DNA from: JANMES01 sp038329865
GTDB taxonomy: Bacteria; Planctomycetota; Phycisphaerae; Tepidisphaerales; Tepidisphaeraceae
Length of the DNA: 64,000 nucleotides
Direction of reading: 5' to 3'
Assembly (NCBI GenBank): GCA_038329865.1
Contig: JBBQNK010000013.1
Location: 1 to 64,000, forward strand
Every line of letters begins with the position of its first letter. Position 1 is the stretch's first letter. The translations under genes were made by a program, and so were the position numbers. The notes beneath the pieces were generated by a model that searched no databases, had not been told where the DNA came from, and was given only the letters and a program-made list of their open reading frames with translations. Positions 17,074-27,800 of the stretch are shown here, one piece after another.

Positions 17074-17256
17074 TTTCCTGTGTCGCTCTTTCATCCCTGC
17101 GAGCCCGAGTGCGGCGGCGAGCACGGCGCCGGCGATGTAGAAGCCCTCGCGCAGGCCGGTCATCGTGCCGCTTTGCGTGCCTTTGTGCACTTGCCAAATC
17201 AGGAAGCATGCGATGAGGATCATCGACATCGCCAGATTACCCAGCCAATATCGCAT
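17038..17256 (-). CDS. Small two-helix membrane protein
   Basis: A 72-residue protein with two predicted membrane helices (LGNLAMSMILIACFLIWQV and EGFYIAGAVLAAALGLAGM). ATG 17256 overlaps the OsmC stop by one base (TGATG), indicating coupled translation. The charged tail KKSDDEIRNSDK is encoded by the neighbouring heptamer repeat, so the original C-terminus was probably shorter or different. The function is unknown. Confidence 0.6.
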   Translation of the reverse strand: MRYWLGNLAMSMILIACFLIWQVHKGTQSGTMTGLREGFYIAGAVLAAALGLAGMKERHRKKSDDEIRNSDK

Positions 17257-17666
17257 CAGTCCTTCCAATGAATCGTGACGGGCATTTCCGTCTCGTGGCC
17301 GATTGTGCGATGCACGGGGCACGCACGGGCGGCGGCTTCGAGGCGCTCGCGGAACTCGGGGGCGACCACCTTATGAACCGTGACGACCACCGGCATGCGG
17401 GCGATCTTCCGGGGCGGCGTCTTGGACATTTCCTTGTGAACCTGCACGGTCGTGCCTTCCAGATCAAACCCGTGCTTATTGGCTGCGATGGCCATCGTCG
17501 TAATGATGCACGTGCCCAGCGCTGTAGCGACCAGATCCGTCGGCGAAAAGGATGACCCGTCGCCCATGTTGTCCTTGGGCGCGGCGGTGGTCAGAGCGGT
17601 CCCCGATGGTTCATGAACAGCGGAGCATTTAAGTTTGCCGGTATATGTAATGTCGATCTGCACCAT
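17256..17666 (-). CDS. OsmC-family peroxide-detoxifying protein
   Basis: A 136-residue member of the OsmC/Ohr fold. The two family cysteines are present: Cys53 in LGTCIITT and Cys116 in ARACPVHRTIG, which together reduce organic hydroperoxides. ATG 17666 has a GGGAGA ribosome-binding site five bases upstream; longer upstream reading to 17825 has no family similarity. It lies upstream of, and is coupled to, the small membrane protein gene. The CPVHR sequence is typical of the YhfA/OsmC-like branch rather than Ohr. Confidence 0.9.
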   Translation of the reverse strand: MVQIDITYTGKLKCSAVHEPSGTALTTAAPKDNMGDGSSFSPTDLVATALGTCIITTMAIAANKHGFDLEGTTVQVHKEMSKTPPRKIARMPVVVTVHKVVAPEFRERLEAAARACPVHRTIGHETEMPVTIHWKD

Positions 17667-17932
17667 GGTTTCTCCCAAGAGCTCGATTGTAGCAAATTCC
17701 GAAGAATTATCCGTCGAAGCACTCAAAGTATGGATATCCGGCGAACATGCGCGACCGCGATCGGTAATTATTACAGTTGCAAAGGATTTCCCCTTGCGAA
17801 ATTCATCCTTCTCCTTAATGTACACCGACTCGACCCCCGCTTCGTGAGAATGCCGTCAGCCATGGGCAAAAATTCAGAGTCGACCTTCTCTGGATACTCG
17901 CTTGCGCCCATAGATATCGCGCTATCACCCCC

Positions 17933-18883
17933 ATGTGTTTAATCACAGTATTAATGCCGATGCGCAATGCACAGCGATACGTGCTTGAAGCGTTGCGATC
18001 GGTTTTGTCGCAGTCCGACGTCGATCTTGAAGTGCTTGTGATTGATGACGGTTCGACCGATCAATCGGCCGAGATTGTTTCACGCATTGACGATCCTCGC
18101 GTGCGTATGGTCCCCGGGCCGTGCGGGGGGATCTCTGTCGCGCTCAATCACGGGCTAGAACTCGCCACCGGCCAATTCATCGCGCGGTGCGATGCCGACG
18201 ACGTGTACCCTGCCGATCGGTTCTCCTGGCAGCTGAAGTTTCTCACCGAACATCCCGAATACGGCGCGGTGTGCGGACGCTTTTCGACACTCACCCATAA
18301 GGGCCAGCCGATCATCGATCACGATGCCGGCACCGGGGCGATGGACATTTCTGAAGAATTGAAAAAGGGCATGATCCGCTCGCACATTGGCACGTTCCTG
18401 GTCCGCAAGAGCGTGTACGACGAACTCGGCGGATTTCGGCCTTATTTTGTGACGGCGGAAGACATCGATCTTCAGCTCCGCCTCGGTGAAACTCAGCACG
18501 TTTGGTACGAGCCGTGGGCGGCGTATCAGCATCGGCTGCATGACGAATCAGTCACCTACAGCCAAGGAAATGAGGCCCGGTTCTTTTTCGAAACCTCCGC
18601 CAAGCGATTCCAGGACCAGCGCCGCCTCAACGGCAAGGACGATCTCCAGCAGGACAATCCCCCGCTGCCGCCGGCGGTGTTGATCAGCCAGCCTTCAAAA
18701 TCGATCGAGCAGATCCAGGGCATGCTGATCAATCTCGCATGGCGAGAACACGGCGTGGGCAATAAGTTCAAAGCCATCGGCACGGGTTGGCGGGCGCTGT
18801 GGAGCAATCCTCGAAAGATCTCGGCGTGGCGGAATCTCTGGTCACTCACCTGCAAGCGGCCGCGCTATCACGGGCCGCAGTAG
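17933..18883 (+). CDS. Glycosyltransferase family 2
   Basis: A 316-residue GT-A fold glycosyltransferase. ITVLMPMRNAQRYVLEALRS opens the nucleotide-sugar domain, DDGSTD is at about 38-43, and the metal-binding CDADD at 86-90. VTAEDIDLQLRLG is the acceptor-side acidic motif. It probably adds a sugar to a lipid-linked exopolysaccharide unit in the cytoplasm. It lies just upstream of the exosortase locus, same strand, 368 bases away, so it is probably part of the same EPS region. Confidence 0.88.
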   Translation: MCLITVLMPMRNAQRYVLEALRSVLSQSDVDLEVLVIDDGSTDQSAEIVSRIDDPRVRMVPGPCGGISVALNHGLELATGQFIARCDADDVYPADRFSWQLKFLTEHPEYGAVCGRFSTLTHKGQPIIDHDAGTGAMDISEELKKGMIRSHIGTFLVRKSVYDELGGFRPYFVTAEDIDLQLRLGETQHVWYEPWAAYQHRLHDESVTYSQGNEARFFFETSAKRFQDQRRLNGKDDLQQDNPPLPPAVLISQPSKSIEQIQGMLINLAWREHGVGNKFKAIGTGWRALWSNPRKISAWRNLWSLTCKRPRYHGPQ

Positions 18884-19251
18884 GTCCGGCGGCGTTCGCA
18901 TTTCGCGCCGACCCGCGCTCAAATTTGCTCGAGCAACCGAGCTCAACCACGTCCGATAACCTAAAAACGGCCCTCTGTAGCTTTTCCATTGCAATACCCC
19001 CTAAGCTCCGGCATAGTGTTGGAAGTGGGTTTGGCTTTGCCCTGCAAAGTCAACGGAAAGGACCGATAACCGCATCTAGAAAAGTTAAGCGGCCGGAAAA
19101 GTCAGGCGGAAACGCAGACGCATCACGGTCGTACACCTTTTTGACTCCTCTCGCGGCTCATACTGCGCGTGGGAATCGTCGATACAACAGAGTCGCATCG
19201 CACGTTTTATAACGTTGGCGGTGTTATTTTGCTTGGAAACGTCCCAGAAAA
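18884..19251 (+). other. 368-bp leader region before the exosortase gene
   Basis: No gene with a credible start is visible. This is the likely promoter and leader region of the exosortase operon. I see no convincing -35/-10 pair at proper spacing (a TTGACT lies at 19141 without a partner) and no long palindrome, in contrast to most other gaps here. Confidence 0.35.
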
Positions 19252-20130
19252 ATGGCTGTTGTTACCCGAAATCTTCAACGCTGGACCCGATGGCATGCCG
19301 TCGCGGCACTGATTTTTGCGTCACTGGGCGCGGTCATCGTGTCCGGAGCGCTCGCGGACATCTACGAACGGGCGATCAAGGACGAAGAGAACAGCCATAT
19401 CCTCCTCGTCCCGCTGGTGGCGTTGTGGATGGTCTGGGTGCGTGTCGGCCGAATCCGGTATTGCCGCCCTTCCTGGACTTTCATCGGCCCGATCATCGTC
19501 GCAATTGGCTGGCTGAGCTGGAGTTATGGCTACTGGCATAACCGGGATACGTTCTTCCACCTGGGCGCGATTCTAGTGGTTTTGGGGTGCGTAATGGCGG
19601 TTCTCGGTCGGCACGTGCTGATGCGATTCATGCCGGCCGTCGCACTTTTAATTTTCCTGGTTCCGATCTCCACGCACGTTCGCCAGAAGATTGCCGTGCC
19701 GATGCAGAATCGTACCACTCGCGCCGTGGAAGTCGCGATGAAAATCGGCGGAATGGATGTACGAAGAGACGGCAACAGCCTGACGTACAACAATCAATCG
19801 ATCACGATCATCGATCAATGCAACGGCATGCGAATGGTCTTCCCGCTGATCCTCGTCGGCTACGCGTTCAGCTTCGGGCTGCCGCTGAACAATTGGGTGC
19901 GGGCAATGATCATGATCATAAGTCCTTTTGTGGCCATTTTTTGCAACGTACTTCGGATCATGCTCACGATCCTCGTGGTGGCGTTTGGGCCTAAGGGAAT
20001 GTTCGAGCCGTTCCATGACGCTGCCGGTTGGGCGATGCTGCCGGTCTCGTTTTTGCTACTTTTGGGCATCATCCGCATGTTACGCTGGGCCATGATCCCC
20101 GTGATGCGGTACACGCTGGTGTCGCAATAA
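19252..20130 (+). CDS. Exosortase
   Basis: A 292-residue polytopic membrane transpeptidase of the exosortase/archaeosortase family, which cleaves PEP-CTERM-type sorting signals. The catalytic triad is visible: Cys190 in IDQCNGMRMVF, Arg235 in CNVLRIML, and His255 in FHDAAGW. About eight hydrophobic segments surround them. The residues around the Cys (QCNGMR) differ from the more usual ACSG. It is followed by epsI, which normally accompanies exosortases in EPS loci. No protein with a recognisable PEP-CTERM tail is encoded in this window, so targets lie elsewhere. Confidence 0.9.
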   Translation: MAVVTRNLQRWTRWHAVAALIFASLGAVIVSGALADIYERAIKDEENSHILLVPLVALWMVWVRVGRIRYCRPSWTFIGPIIVAIGWLSWSYGYWHNRDTFFHLGAILVVLGCVMAVLGRHVLMRFMPAVALLIFLVPISTHVRQKIAVPMQNRTTRAVEVAMKIGGMDVRRDGNSLTYNNQSITIIDQCNGMRMVFPLILVGYAFSFGLPLNNWVRAMIMIISPFVAIFCNVLRIMLTILVVAFGPKGMFEPFHDAAGWAMLPVSFLLLLGIIRMLRWAMIPVMRYTLVSQ

Positions 20131-20132
20131 CT

Positions 20133-20849
20133 ATGGCCTATCGAAGTCACATGTTCCGTTCGGTGATCGCTGCTCCAGTAGTCTGCCTGGCTTTGCTGGG
20201 CGGGATTTCCATTGAGAAGCAACACCACGTGCCGCCGCCTGAAGTGGCGGGGTATCACGCGGAGATGAAGAAGATTATTGAGACCGGCGTCCCGTATTTT
20301 ATCGGGCCAAACAACCAGTGGATCGGCAGCGATCAACCGGTTCCGCCTGCAGCGATAAAATTATTGCGAGCCAATGCGGTCATCAGCCGCCTGTATGTCG
20401 ATAATGACAGTGGAGCGATGCACGGCAAGCGGTGGGCGAACCTGTTGCTCGAGCAGTGCTCCGACAGCAGCGACATGGACGGCCATTGGCCGCCCAACTG
20501 TTACCCGGCACGCGGCGAAACGCTGGAATCGCAGACGCCGCGCACCTGGACCATCGATGGATTGACCTTTACGTCGAACGAGTACCGGTTCGGCCAGATC
20601 ATCGACGGGCGAACGCTGCATTGGTGCGTGTACAACTTTTTGATCGTCCCCCATCGCGGCATTAAGCGCGAGATGGCCGACGTGCAAAGCGCCGCCGCTG
20701 ACTACCGTCTGCGGTTTTTCGGCGCTGCACAGGTACAGGTCTTAATGGACGGCGATCTTCCGCAGACCGAACGTGAAGCGATCTTTACCGAACTAATTAC
20801 CCCGATAATTCCCGTGATCAAGGCGATTAACTCCGGAGGCCTCCAGTGA
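20133..20849 (+). CDS. EpsI-like exosortase-associated protein
   Basis: A 238-residue protein with an N-terminal membrane anchor or signal (about 8-25) and an exported domain. The Cys-containing NCYPARGETLESQTPRTW matches the CYP motif of the EpsI (DUF3485) family, which is fused to or adjacent to exosortases. Two bases separate it from the exosortase stop, and its own stop overlaps the GTG of the next gene, so the three are one operon. EpsI is needed for exopolysaccharide production in other bacteria; its biochemical activity is unknown. Confidence 0.82.
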   Translation: MAYRSHMFRSVIAAPVVCLALLGGISIEKQHHVPPPEVAGYHAEMKKIIETGVPYFIGPNNQWIGSDQPVPPAAIKLLRANAVISRLYVDNDSGAMHGKRWANLLLEQCSDSSDMDGHWPPNCYPARGETLESQTPRTWTIDGLTFTSNEYRFGQIIDGRTLHWCVYNFLIVPHRGIKREMADVQSAAADYRLRFFGAAQVQVLMDGDLPQTEREAIFTELITPIIPVIKAINSGGLQ

Positions 20850-23047
20850 GCCAGGACATTCAGTTATCTTCAATGAACTCCCTGCCCATGCAGGACTTTG
20901 GCGGCAGCGGCGGCGCAACCCCGCCCGGCGCTAATCCGCTGGCCAAGTTCCATAAACTCCTGCGCGGTCGGTACCCGATCGTCATCGTCCTGGCGATCCT
21001 CTGCGGCTTCGCCGGCGGCGCTGCGGGCTGGATCATTCCCAAGCAGCAGTACGCCTCCGTCGGGCAGATCGAGATTTCGCCGCTGATCCACAACTACACC
21101 GACATCGATCGCATCATGCCGATGTTCATTCCGTTCATGACCACCCAGCAGCAGATCCTGCAAAGCCCGCGGCTGATCCAGGCGGCGCTGAAGCGCGATG
21201 AATGGAAAGCCACCGGCAAGCCCACCAGTGCCGACTTCGTCGGGTTTTTCGTTTCCAACCTGGTGATCGATTCGCCCAAGGCTTCGCAGTTAATCACGAT
21301 TACCTACACCGACACCGACCAGAAGGTCGCATCAGCCGCCGTTGCGTCGCTGATCGGCGCTTACATGACGAGCCAGAGCGACAATGAATTGGCCGACATC
21401 ACCACCAAGGTGCAGAAATATGAAGGCCGCAAAGCCGCGGCGATCGCCAGCATTGCCGTCAAGCAGGCGGAAATTCAGACACTCGGACAGAAATACGGAT
21501 CAACCGAGTTGGCTGTCATGCAGAGCGCCCGCTTGCAGGAAATGATGGCGTTGCAGGGCCAGATCGATCAACTGCAAGTCAACTACGATGAATTGATCAA
21601 CGGCAACAAGGCTCCGACGACTCAGAAGTCCGCCCCCACTCCGCGTATCACAGCCGAACAGTTGGCGCAGACTAACCTCTACGTGCGCCAGCTTGTTCAC
21701 GAGCGAAACATGGCCGAGTTGGATGCCCGTGAACTGCTCCTCAAGCTCGCCCCGCTTCACCCGAAGGTCCTCGAGCTTCAACAGCGCCACAAACTGTTCT
21801 GCGACGAGATCGAAGAGGAGATCAGCAAGTACTACGCCAAGTCCGGCACGTCGCCGTCAGTGGATGCGCTTACCAACCAGGCCACTGTCAACCAGTTTGA
21901 CCCCGAAGCCGTTCGCCACCAGATCGAACAGCTGCGTGCTCAACAGGAAGCCAAGCGCAAGGTCGCCAATGACATCGGAATGACCGCCGCTGCAATCAAG
22001 ACGAAGACCGACGAGATTCAGCAGCAGAACAACATCATCAATGACAGCACGAAAGAGCTGGACACGCTGGCATTCCGCAAGGACATGCTCGGCCGAGTCA
22101 CGATCATCAACGGCGGCGAAGTCGCATCGCCGGCGAGCAACAAGCGTCCGCTGATCGCGGCCGCCGGCTTCATGGGCGGCGTGGCGATTCCGGTCGGCCT
22201 GATGCTTTTGATCGGCCTGATGGACAGCCGCCTGCGTTACTCGGATGAAACCGACACGGACATGTCGGGAATCACGCTGCTGGGCATTCTGCCGAACCTG
22301 CCGGACCGCCTGAGCGACCCGGAGCAGGCCGCGACGGCCGCCCACTGTGTGCACCAGATCCGCACGATGCTGCAGATCAACGGCGCTGCGACCGAGCAAT
22401 CGGTCTTCGCCGTCACCTCTGCAAGCCCCGGCGACGGCAAGACGAGCCTGACGCTCGCCTTGGGCCTGAGCTTCGCCGCCTGCGGCAGCCGGACTTTGCT
22501 GATCGACTGCGATCTCATCGGCGCCGGCCTCACCCGCCGCCTCGGGATCAACAGCGAAACCGGCATCCTTGAAGCCGCCGCCAATCGCTCGGTGCTCGAT
22601 AACATCCGCACGACGGAAATCACCGACGTGGCGATTCTTCCGGTCGGTTCGAGCGGCGCGCTCCACGCCAGCACGCTCAGCCCGAACACGCTCCGCCGGA
22701 TCATCCACGAAGCCAAGAAGCATTTCGACGTAATCCTGATCGACACCGGCCCGATCCTCGGCAGCATCGAGGCGAGCCTCGTCGCGACGGTCGCCGACGG
22801 CATCGTGCTGACGGTCGCCCGCGGCCAGCAGCGGCAGATCGTGGAGAAGTCGCTCCGCCATCTGATGAGCATCGGCGCGAAGATCGCCGGCGTGGTCTTC
22901 AACCGCGCCCAGGCCCGCGATTTCGAGCGGTCGCTCAGCAACGTCTCCATGCGATCGGTCGGCCTGATCGGCACGGTCGACGCGGCCAACCGTTACGGCG
23001 TGCTCGGTCGCGCCGTGCAGTCGAATCACAAGGATTCGAAGAAGTAA
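20846..23047 (+). CDS. Wzz-domain polysaccharide co-polymerase with BY-kinase-like ATPase domain
   Basis: A 733-residue inner-membrane protein. Wzz N-terminal domain with a first membrane helix (about 44-64), long periplasmic coiled coil (about 170-420), second membrane helix (about 430-450). A P-loop ATPase domain follows with Walker A ASPGDGKTS at about 526-534, Walker A-prime TLLIDCD at about 550, and Walker B VILIDTG at about 629. This architecture controls chain length and export of EPS. The C-terminus (NRYGVLGRAVQSNHKDSKK) contains a single Tyr and no Tyr cluster, so autophosphorylation control may be absent. GTG start overlaps epsI by four bases. Confidence 0.88.
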   Translation: MSQDIQLSSMNSLPMQDFGGSGGATPPGANPLAKFHKLLRGRYPIVIVLAILCGFAGGAAGWIIPKQQYASVGQIEISPLIHNYTDIDRIMPMFIPFMTTQQQILQSPRLIQAALKRDEWKATGKPTSADFVGFFVSNLVIDSPKASQLITITYTDTDQKVASAAVASLIGAYMTSQSDNELADITTKVQKYEGRKAAAIASIAVKQAEIQTLGQKYGSTELAVMQSARLQEMMALQGQIDQLQVNYDELINGNKAPTTQKSAPTPRITAEQLAQTNLYVRQLVHERNMAELDARELLLKLAPLHPKVLELQQRHKLFCDEIEEEISKYYAKSGTSPSVDALTNQATVNQFDPEAVRHQIEQLRAQQEAKRKVANDIGMTAAAIKTKTDEIQQQNNIINDSTKELDTLAFRKDMLGRVTIINGGEVASPASNKRPLIAAAGFMGGVAIPVGLMLLIGLMDSRLRYSDETDTDMSGITLLGILPNLPDRLSDPEQAATAAHCVHQIRTMLQINGAATEQSVFAVTSASPGDGKTSLTLALGLSFAACGSRTLLIDCDLIGAGLTRRLGINSETGILEAAANRSVLDNIRTTEITDVAILPVGSSGALHASTLSPNTLRRIIHEAKKHFDVILIDTGPILGSIEASLVATVADGIVLTVARGQQRQIVEKSLRHLMSIGAKIAGVVFNRAQARDFERSLSNVSMRSVGLIGTVDAANRYGVLGRAVQSNHKDSKK

Positions 23048-23320
23048 TTCATTCGCTCGCTCGGGAAATCGAGCGGGCGGATTTGTCTGAGACGTGTTGT
23101 CGTAAAAAACGCGAGTCAGAGTTTGCTCTGTGCAAACCCGTTAATGACTTGGATCGCCGCTTGCGGTTTCGCAGCATAGATCGCCGAATCAAGCGGCAAT
23201 CAGGACGATTCAAGGATTCGGACAGAGCAATCCAGCGTCCGCGTGCTTTGAGAAAGACGTAACGCTCTTGGAATGGAGTCGTTCCCTTGTTTCCGTGGAT
23301 CGGAACGCGGGATACTTTGC

Positions 23321-24775
23321 ATGACGCAGATACAGATCGAACCTCATTCGACTTCCGCCCCCGCGACACCGCCGGCTGACGCGCCCAATTCACGTACGCT
23401 CTGGGGCCTTGATCCGACACAGCTCTTCACGCGCTACTGGGCCGCCCATGGCGTTCAGGTGGTGCGCCAGGGCGAGCGATCGGAAATCGTCAAACACGCC
23501 GAGCTTTACCTGCTGACTGATCCTTCCTCGCTGCCGCTGTTTTCGCTGCGGAGCGTGGTCGATACGCTGAACTGGGTTCGGCCGCACATTATGTTCCTGC
23601 GGATTCACGACGCCCGCGAGCGTGGCTACCGCGAATGGGTCATGACCGATGCCGACGGCAATTTCGTGCGATTTCAGCGCGTTTACGATTCGCCGGAGCA
23701 ACTCGCCCGCGTAGTGCTGACTTGCGACGATGACGTGGCGCAGTTGTGGCAGTCATCGGTCGACCCGCGGACCGCGTGGAAGCGCATCAAGCGATTCACC
23801 CGCAAGAGCGATCGAACCACGCAGAGCATCGAAGGCACCGTCTTCAATCGATTCGACGACCACGACGTCTCCGAATGCGTCCACGAACTCGTGGCGCGAT
23901 GGCGGCGCCCCGACAGCACCGTGGCCCGCGCCGCCAAGATCAACGGCGATGCCTGGCGCGACCCGCAGGCGAAGATCGACGCGACATCCAAGTTCGTTGG
24001 TCCGGTCTGGGTCGGTGCCGGTCGCACCGTGCCGCCGGGCAGCACGGTCATCGGGCCGAGCGTGATGTGGGATGATCCCGCCGTCGCGCCGCCGAGCGAG
24101 GCGATTCAATGGCTCGAAATCGTACCGACCGCCCCGCCGCTGGAACCGCTGCCGCGCGATGCGGGGTTCATCTACCGCTTCTGCAAGCGCGGGTTTGATA
24201 TCCTGTTTGCGCTGTTCGGATTGATCTGCACGCTGCCGCTCTATCCGTTCATCATGCTGGCGATCTACCTCGAAGACGGCCGGCCGTTCTTCTTCGGGCA
24301 CATGCGCGAAACCATCGGCGGGCGTGAATTCCCGTGCTGGAAGTTCCGCTCGATGCGCAAGGACGCTGAAAAGATGAAGGCGGAGCTCGCCAAGCTCAAT
24401 CAGGCAGACGGCCCGCAGTTCTTCATGGAGAACGACCCGCGCCTCACCAAGACCGGCCGGATTCTACGAAAATTAAATTTCGACGAATTCCCCCAGTTCT
24501 GGAACGTGCTGATCGGCGACATGTCGGTCGTCGGGCCACGCCCCAGCCCGTACAAGGAAAACCAGTTCTGCCCCGGCTGGCGCGAAGCTCGCCTGAGCGT
24601 AAGGCCGGGCATTACCGGACTCTGGCAGGTCAAACGCACCCGCCGCGCGGGAACCGACTTCCAAGAATGGATCAAATACGACATCGAATACGTCGAAACC
24701 CGCACCTTCTGGCTCGACCTCAAGATTATTTGGAAAACCTACTCCGAAATCTTCTCCAAACTTAGCCGATCATAG
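23321..24775 (+). CDS. Undecaprenyl-phosphate sugar phosphotransferase with N-terminal nucleotidyltransferase-like region
   Basis: A 484-residue protein from ATG 23321; in-frame ATG 23273 is possible. The C-terminal 200 residues are a bacterial sugar transferase domain (membrane segment FDILFALFGLICTLPLYPFI, then CWKFRSMRKDAEKM, KLNFDEFPQFWNVLIGDMS and VGPRPSP), which starts EPS synthesis by moving a sugar phosphate to undecaprenyl phosphate. The N-terminal half is not the usual membrane/CoA-binding module; it contains hexapeptide-like FVGPVWVGAGRTVPPGSTVI near 225-244, as in the left-handed beta-helix of sugar nucleotidyltransferases. The 273-bp gap upstream may hold its own promoter. Confidence 0.83.
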   Translation: MTQIQIEPHSTSAPATPPADAPNSRTLWGLDPTQLFTRYWAAHGVQVVRQGERSEIVKHAELYLLTDPSSLPLFSLRSVVDTLNWVRPHIMFLRIHDARERGYREWVMTDADGNFVRFQRVYDSPEQLARVVLTCDDDVAQLWQSSVDPRTAWKRIKRFTRKSDRTTQSIEGTVFNRFDDHDVSECVHELVARWRRPDSTVARAAKINGDAWRDPQAKIDATSKFVGPVWVGAGRTVPPGSTVIGPSVMWDDPAVAPPSEAIQWLEIVPTAPPLEPLPRDAGFIYRFCKRGFDILFALFGLICTLPLYPFIMLAIYLEDGRPFFFGHMRETIGGREFPCWKFRSMRKDAEKMKAELAKLNQADGPQFFMENDPRLTKTGRILRKLNFDEFPQFWNVLIGDMSVVGPRPSPYKENQFCPGWREARLSVRPGITGLWQVKRTRRAGTDFQEWIKYDIEYVETRTFWLDLKIIWKTYSEIFSKLSRS

Positions 24776-24801
24776 ATAGTAGAGGATGGAAGGTTGTTGA
24801 T

Positions 24802-24825
24802 GATGGCCTGTTGAAACAGGCCATC
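24802..24825 (+). terminator. Hairpin after the sugar transferase gene
   Basis: GATGGCCTGTT pairs exactly with AACAGGCCATC around a tight loop. It lies 27 bases after the sugar-transferase stop and 49 before the TPR gene. No T-run follows, so factor-independent termination is doubtful. Confidence 0.4.
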
Positions 24826-24873
24826 GAATCGTGACAACGATCAAGGTTCAACGATCGACACCCATTTATCATT

Positions 24874-27800
24874 ATGAGACCCACCACCAAACGCCGTCTG
24901 CTTATTATTTTCGTTGTCTCGCTGGTCGTACTCGGCGGCGTCGGCGGGTTTGTCGTCCTGCGATTGAACCAGATCAGTTCCGACTATCAGAAAGCCCGCT
25001 CCGAAGGAATGAAGGCGTTCGCGGACGGAAAATATGAAGACGCGCTGAATCAACTCAGCACGTACATGAAAGACGAAAAGAACAAGACCGACGCCGACGT
25101 CGTCTACGCGATGGCCGTCTCACGCAGCATGGTGCCGCTGCCGAACGGGCAGCACCTGAAGACGGCCATGGACTGGTTCAACAATTACCTGAGCTTTCGC
25201 CCAGGCGAGCCGCAGGGACAACACAAGCTCCTCGAGATTTACGCGCGCGTGGGATGGAATCGTGAGACCCTGGCGCTGGCCGACGACATCCTGAAGGTGA
25301 CGCCGAACGATCTGCCCGCGCTGCGCGCCAAGGCCACCGCCCTTTCCGCGCAAGGAAACTACCCGGCATCGCTGGCGGCTTCTGAAAAAATCAACGAGCT
25401 TAACCCGTTCGACCTCGAGTCGCAGCGGCTGACGTATTTTCTCATGTCCCAACTCAAACGCCCCGCCGCCGAGTTGCTCGCGCGCGCCAAGGCGGGGCTG
25501 GATGCCCATCCGAACGATCCGCGCTTTGAAATGTTCCTCGCCAGCGCCTACAGCTACGCCGGCGACCAGACCAACGCTCAGAAGCTGCTCGACACCGCCG
25601 TTCAGCGAAAAGCCCCCGATGCCGAATTCGTCCGCATGGCTACGAATCTGCTCGACAGCAACGGCCAGTATGAAATGTCCGAGGACCTCCTCAACCGCGC
25701 CGCCGGCGAATTGAACGACCCGCAAGTGCTTCAGATGCTCGTCCAGCGCCTGTGGCAGAACGGCCGAGCCGACGAGATGGCTAAGCGCCTGGAATCGGTA
25801 AAAACTGAAGACCCCAAGGCCGACACCAACCTGCTCGCGATGAAGGCGATCTCCCTGCTGGAGCAAAATCGCGCCGCCGATGCGTTGGCGGTGGTGAAGG
25901 TGCTGGCGTCGCGCAGCGCGGATGAAAATGCGTTCGCCTGGTCGACGGCCATCCCCGCACGGTATGCCGTTCCCGCGCCCGACCCTCGCGCCGCGATCGC
26001 CACGCTCACCGCCGCCGCCACGCGCGACCGCGACAACGCCGTTGTCCGCTTATGGCTCGGCGAGGCGTACGCGAAGATCAACGAAACCGAACTGGCGATC
26101 AACGCCTGGCGCAGCGCCGCCACGCTCTCTCCCGGCTGGGCCGAACCGCACATCCGCGAAGCGATGGCGTTGGCCACCCACGGCCGCGGGCGCGAGGCGG
26201 TCGACGAATCCGTCCTGGCGACGCAGCGGGCGCCCAAGTTGATCCGCGTTCGAGTCGCAAGCGCCCTGGCGCTTTCGGCTTTGAGCGCCAACAATCCTGA
26301 AGCCGTGCCGATCCCCGAGTTGCTGCGGGCTGTCACGCAGATTCAAACCGACGAGCCGAATGAGCCGCAGACCCTGCCGATGTACGTCGCGATGCTCGCC
26401 CGATCGGGCGATCGCGATAAGGCGATCACGACGATCAAAAAAGCCATCGCCGCCAGCCCGGCACTGCCTGCCGATTCCATGTTGCAACTGGCGGGGATCA
26501 GTATCGACCTAGGGCTGGGTCAGCACGCCGCCATCTACGACGCGATGACCGCCGCGGGCAACAAGTCGCCGGAGTTGGCGCTGGCCAAGGCGCGGCTGCT
26601 CAAGTCGCAGGGCGAGGCCGATCAAGGCGCGCAGCTGATGAAGGATTCCGCCGCCGGTACGAAGGATCCGGCCGCCTGGCAAATCGCCACGGCGAGATAC
26701 TACGACCAGTCGAACAATCCGTCGGCATCGCTCGCATGGAAGTCCGCCGTCGAGCAGTTCCCGACCGATCTGCGCGTGCAGTCTGCTTTCCTGCAATCCG
26801 ATACCCGCCTCACCGAGCGGCCGGTCTGGTCGGCTACGATCGAACGCGTTAAAGCGCTGACGATCGAAGAAGGCGTGACCTGGCGACTCGAGCACGCGCG
26901 CTATCTGCTCAACGGCAATTCCAGCGACCGCGACCGCGCCGAAGCTGTCTCCACGCTCAATGAACTTCTGCGCACGAACCCGGAGCTGATCGACCTTCAC
27001 CTGTTGCTGGCGTCGGCGCTGATGAAGAACGGCAACGTCAACGGCGCGACGGAACAGTTGAAAATCGCCATCTCCCTTCACCCCGGCGATCCGCAGATCG
27101 CTCTTTCACTGGCCACGCTCTTGCTCGACTCGGGCAAAACCGTCGAAGGACAGGCCTACCTGGAAAAGCTCGCGTCCGGCCGTCAGCTTTCTCCGATCGG
27201 CGTGCGGGTGGTGTCGCGACTGATGGCGGAACAGGGGCAGATCGAACGCGCGATCCAGGTCCTGGGATCTGAATCGGGCACCGACCCTTCGCGCGATGCA
27301 TTGCTCGCTCAATTGACCCGCCGGCTCGGTAAGGCCGATGCCGCCGCGGCGATGTTCGACAAATTGGCCGTCGCCAAACCGATTAATACCGATGCGATTA
27401 CGCAGGCGGCGGAATTTTACTACGCGACAGGAAAGCCGGAGCAGGCGGCGGCCGTCCTGAAGCGACTGCCCGAAGCAACCGATCCGCCGGCGCCTGGAAT
27501 TACGGAATTGATCCGCGCCCAACTGGCCGAGCAGTATCAAACCACTGAGGCGGCGAAGGAGTTCTATCTCGCCGCCACCAAGGCCTCGCCCGACGCGCAG
27601 ACTTGGCGCGCCTTGGCGGGTTTCCAACTCCGCCAGCATGATTTCGCAAGCGCCAAGGCTTCGGCCATGCAGGGGCTGAGCGTGGCGAAGGACGATCCCG
27701 AGTTGACGGCCATAGTGAAGCTCGCCGACGCCTCCACCGCTCTGCCGCCCAACGTGAACGTCAACGGCGAAATCGAAACGCTGTCGCGCGATCCGCTCAA

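Noticed and set aside
19141..19164. Promoter TTGACT with CATACT before the exosortase gene
   Set aside because: The spacing is only 12 bases, too short for a sigma-70 type promoter.
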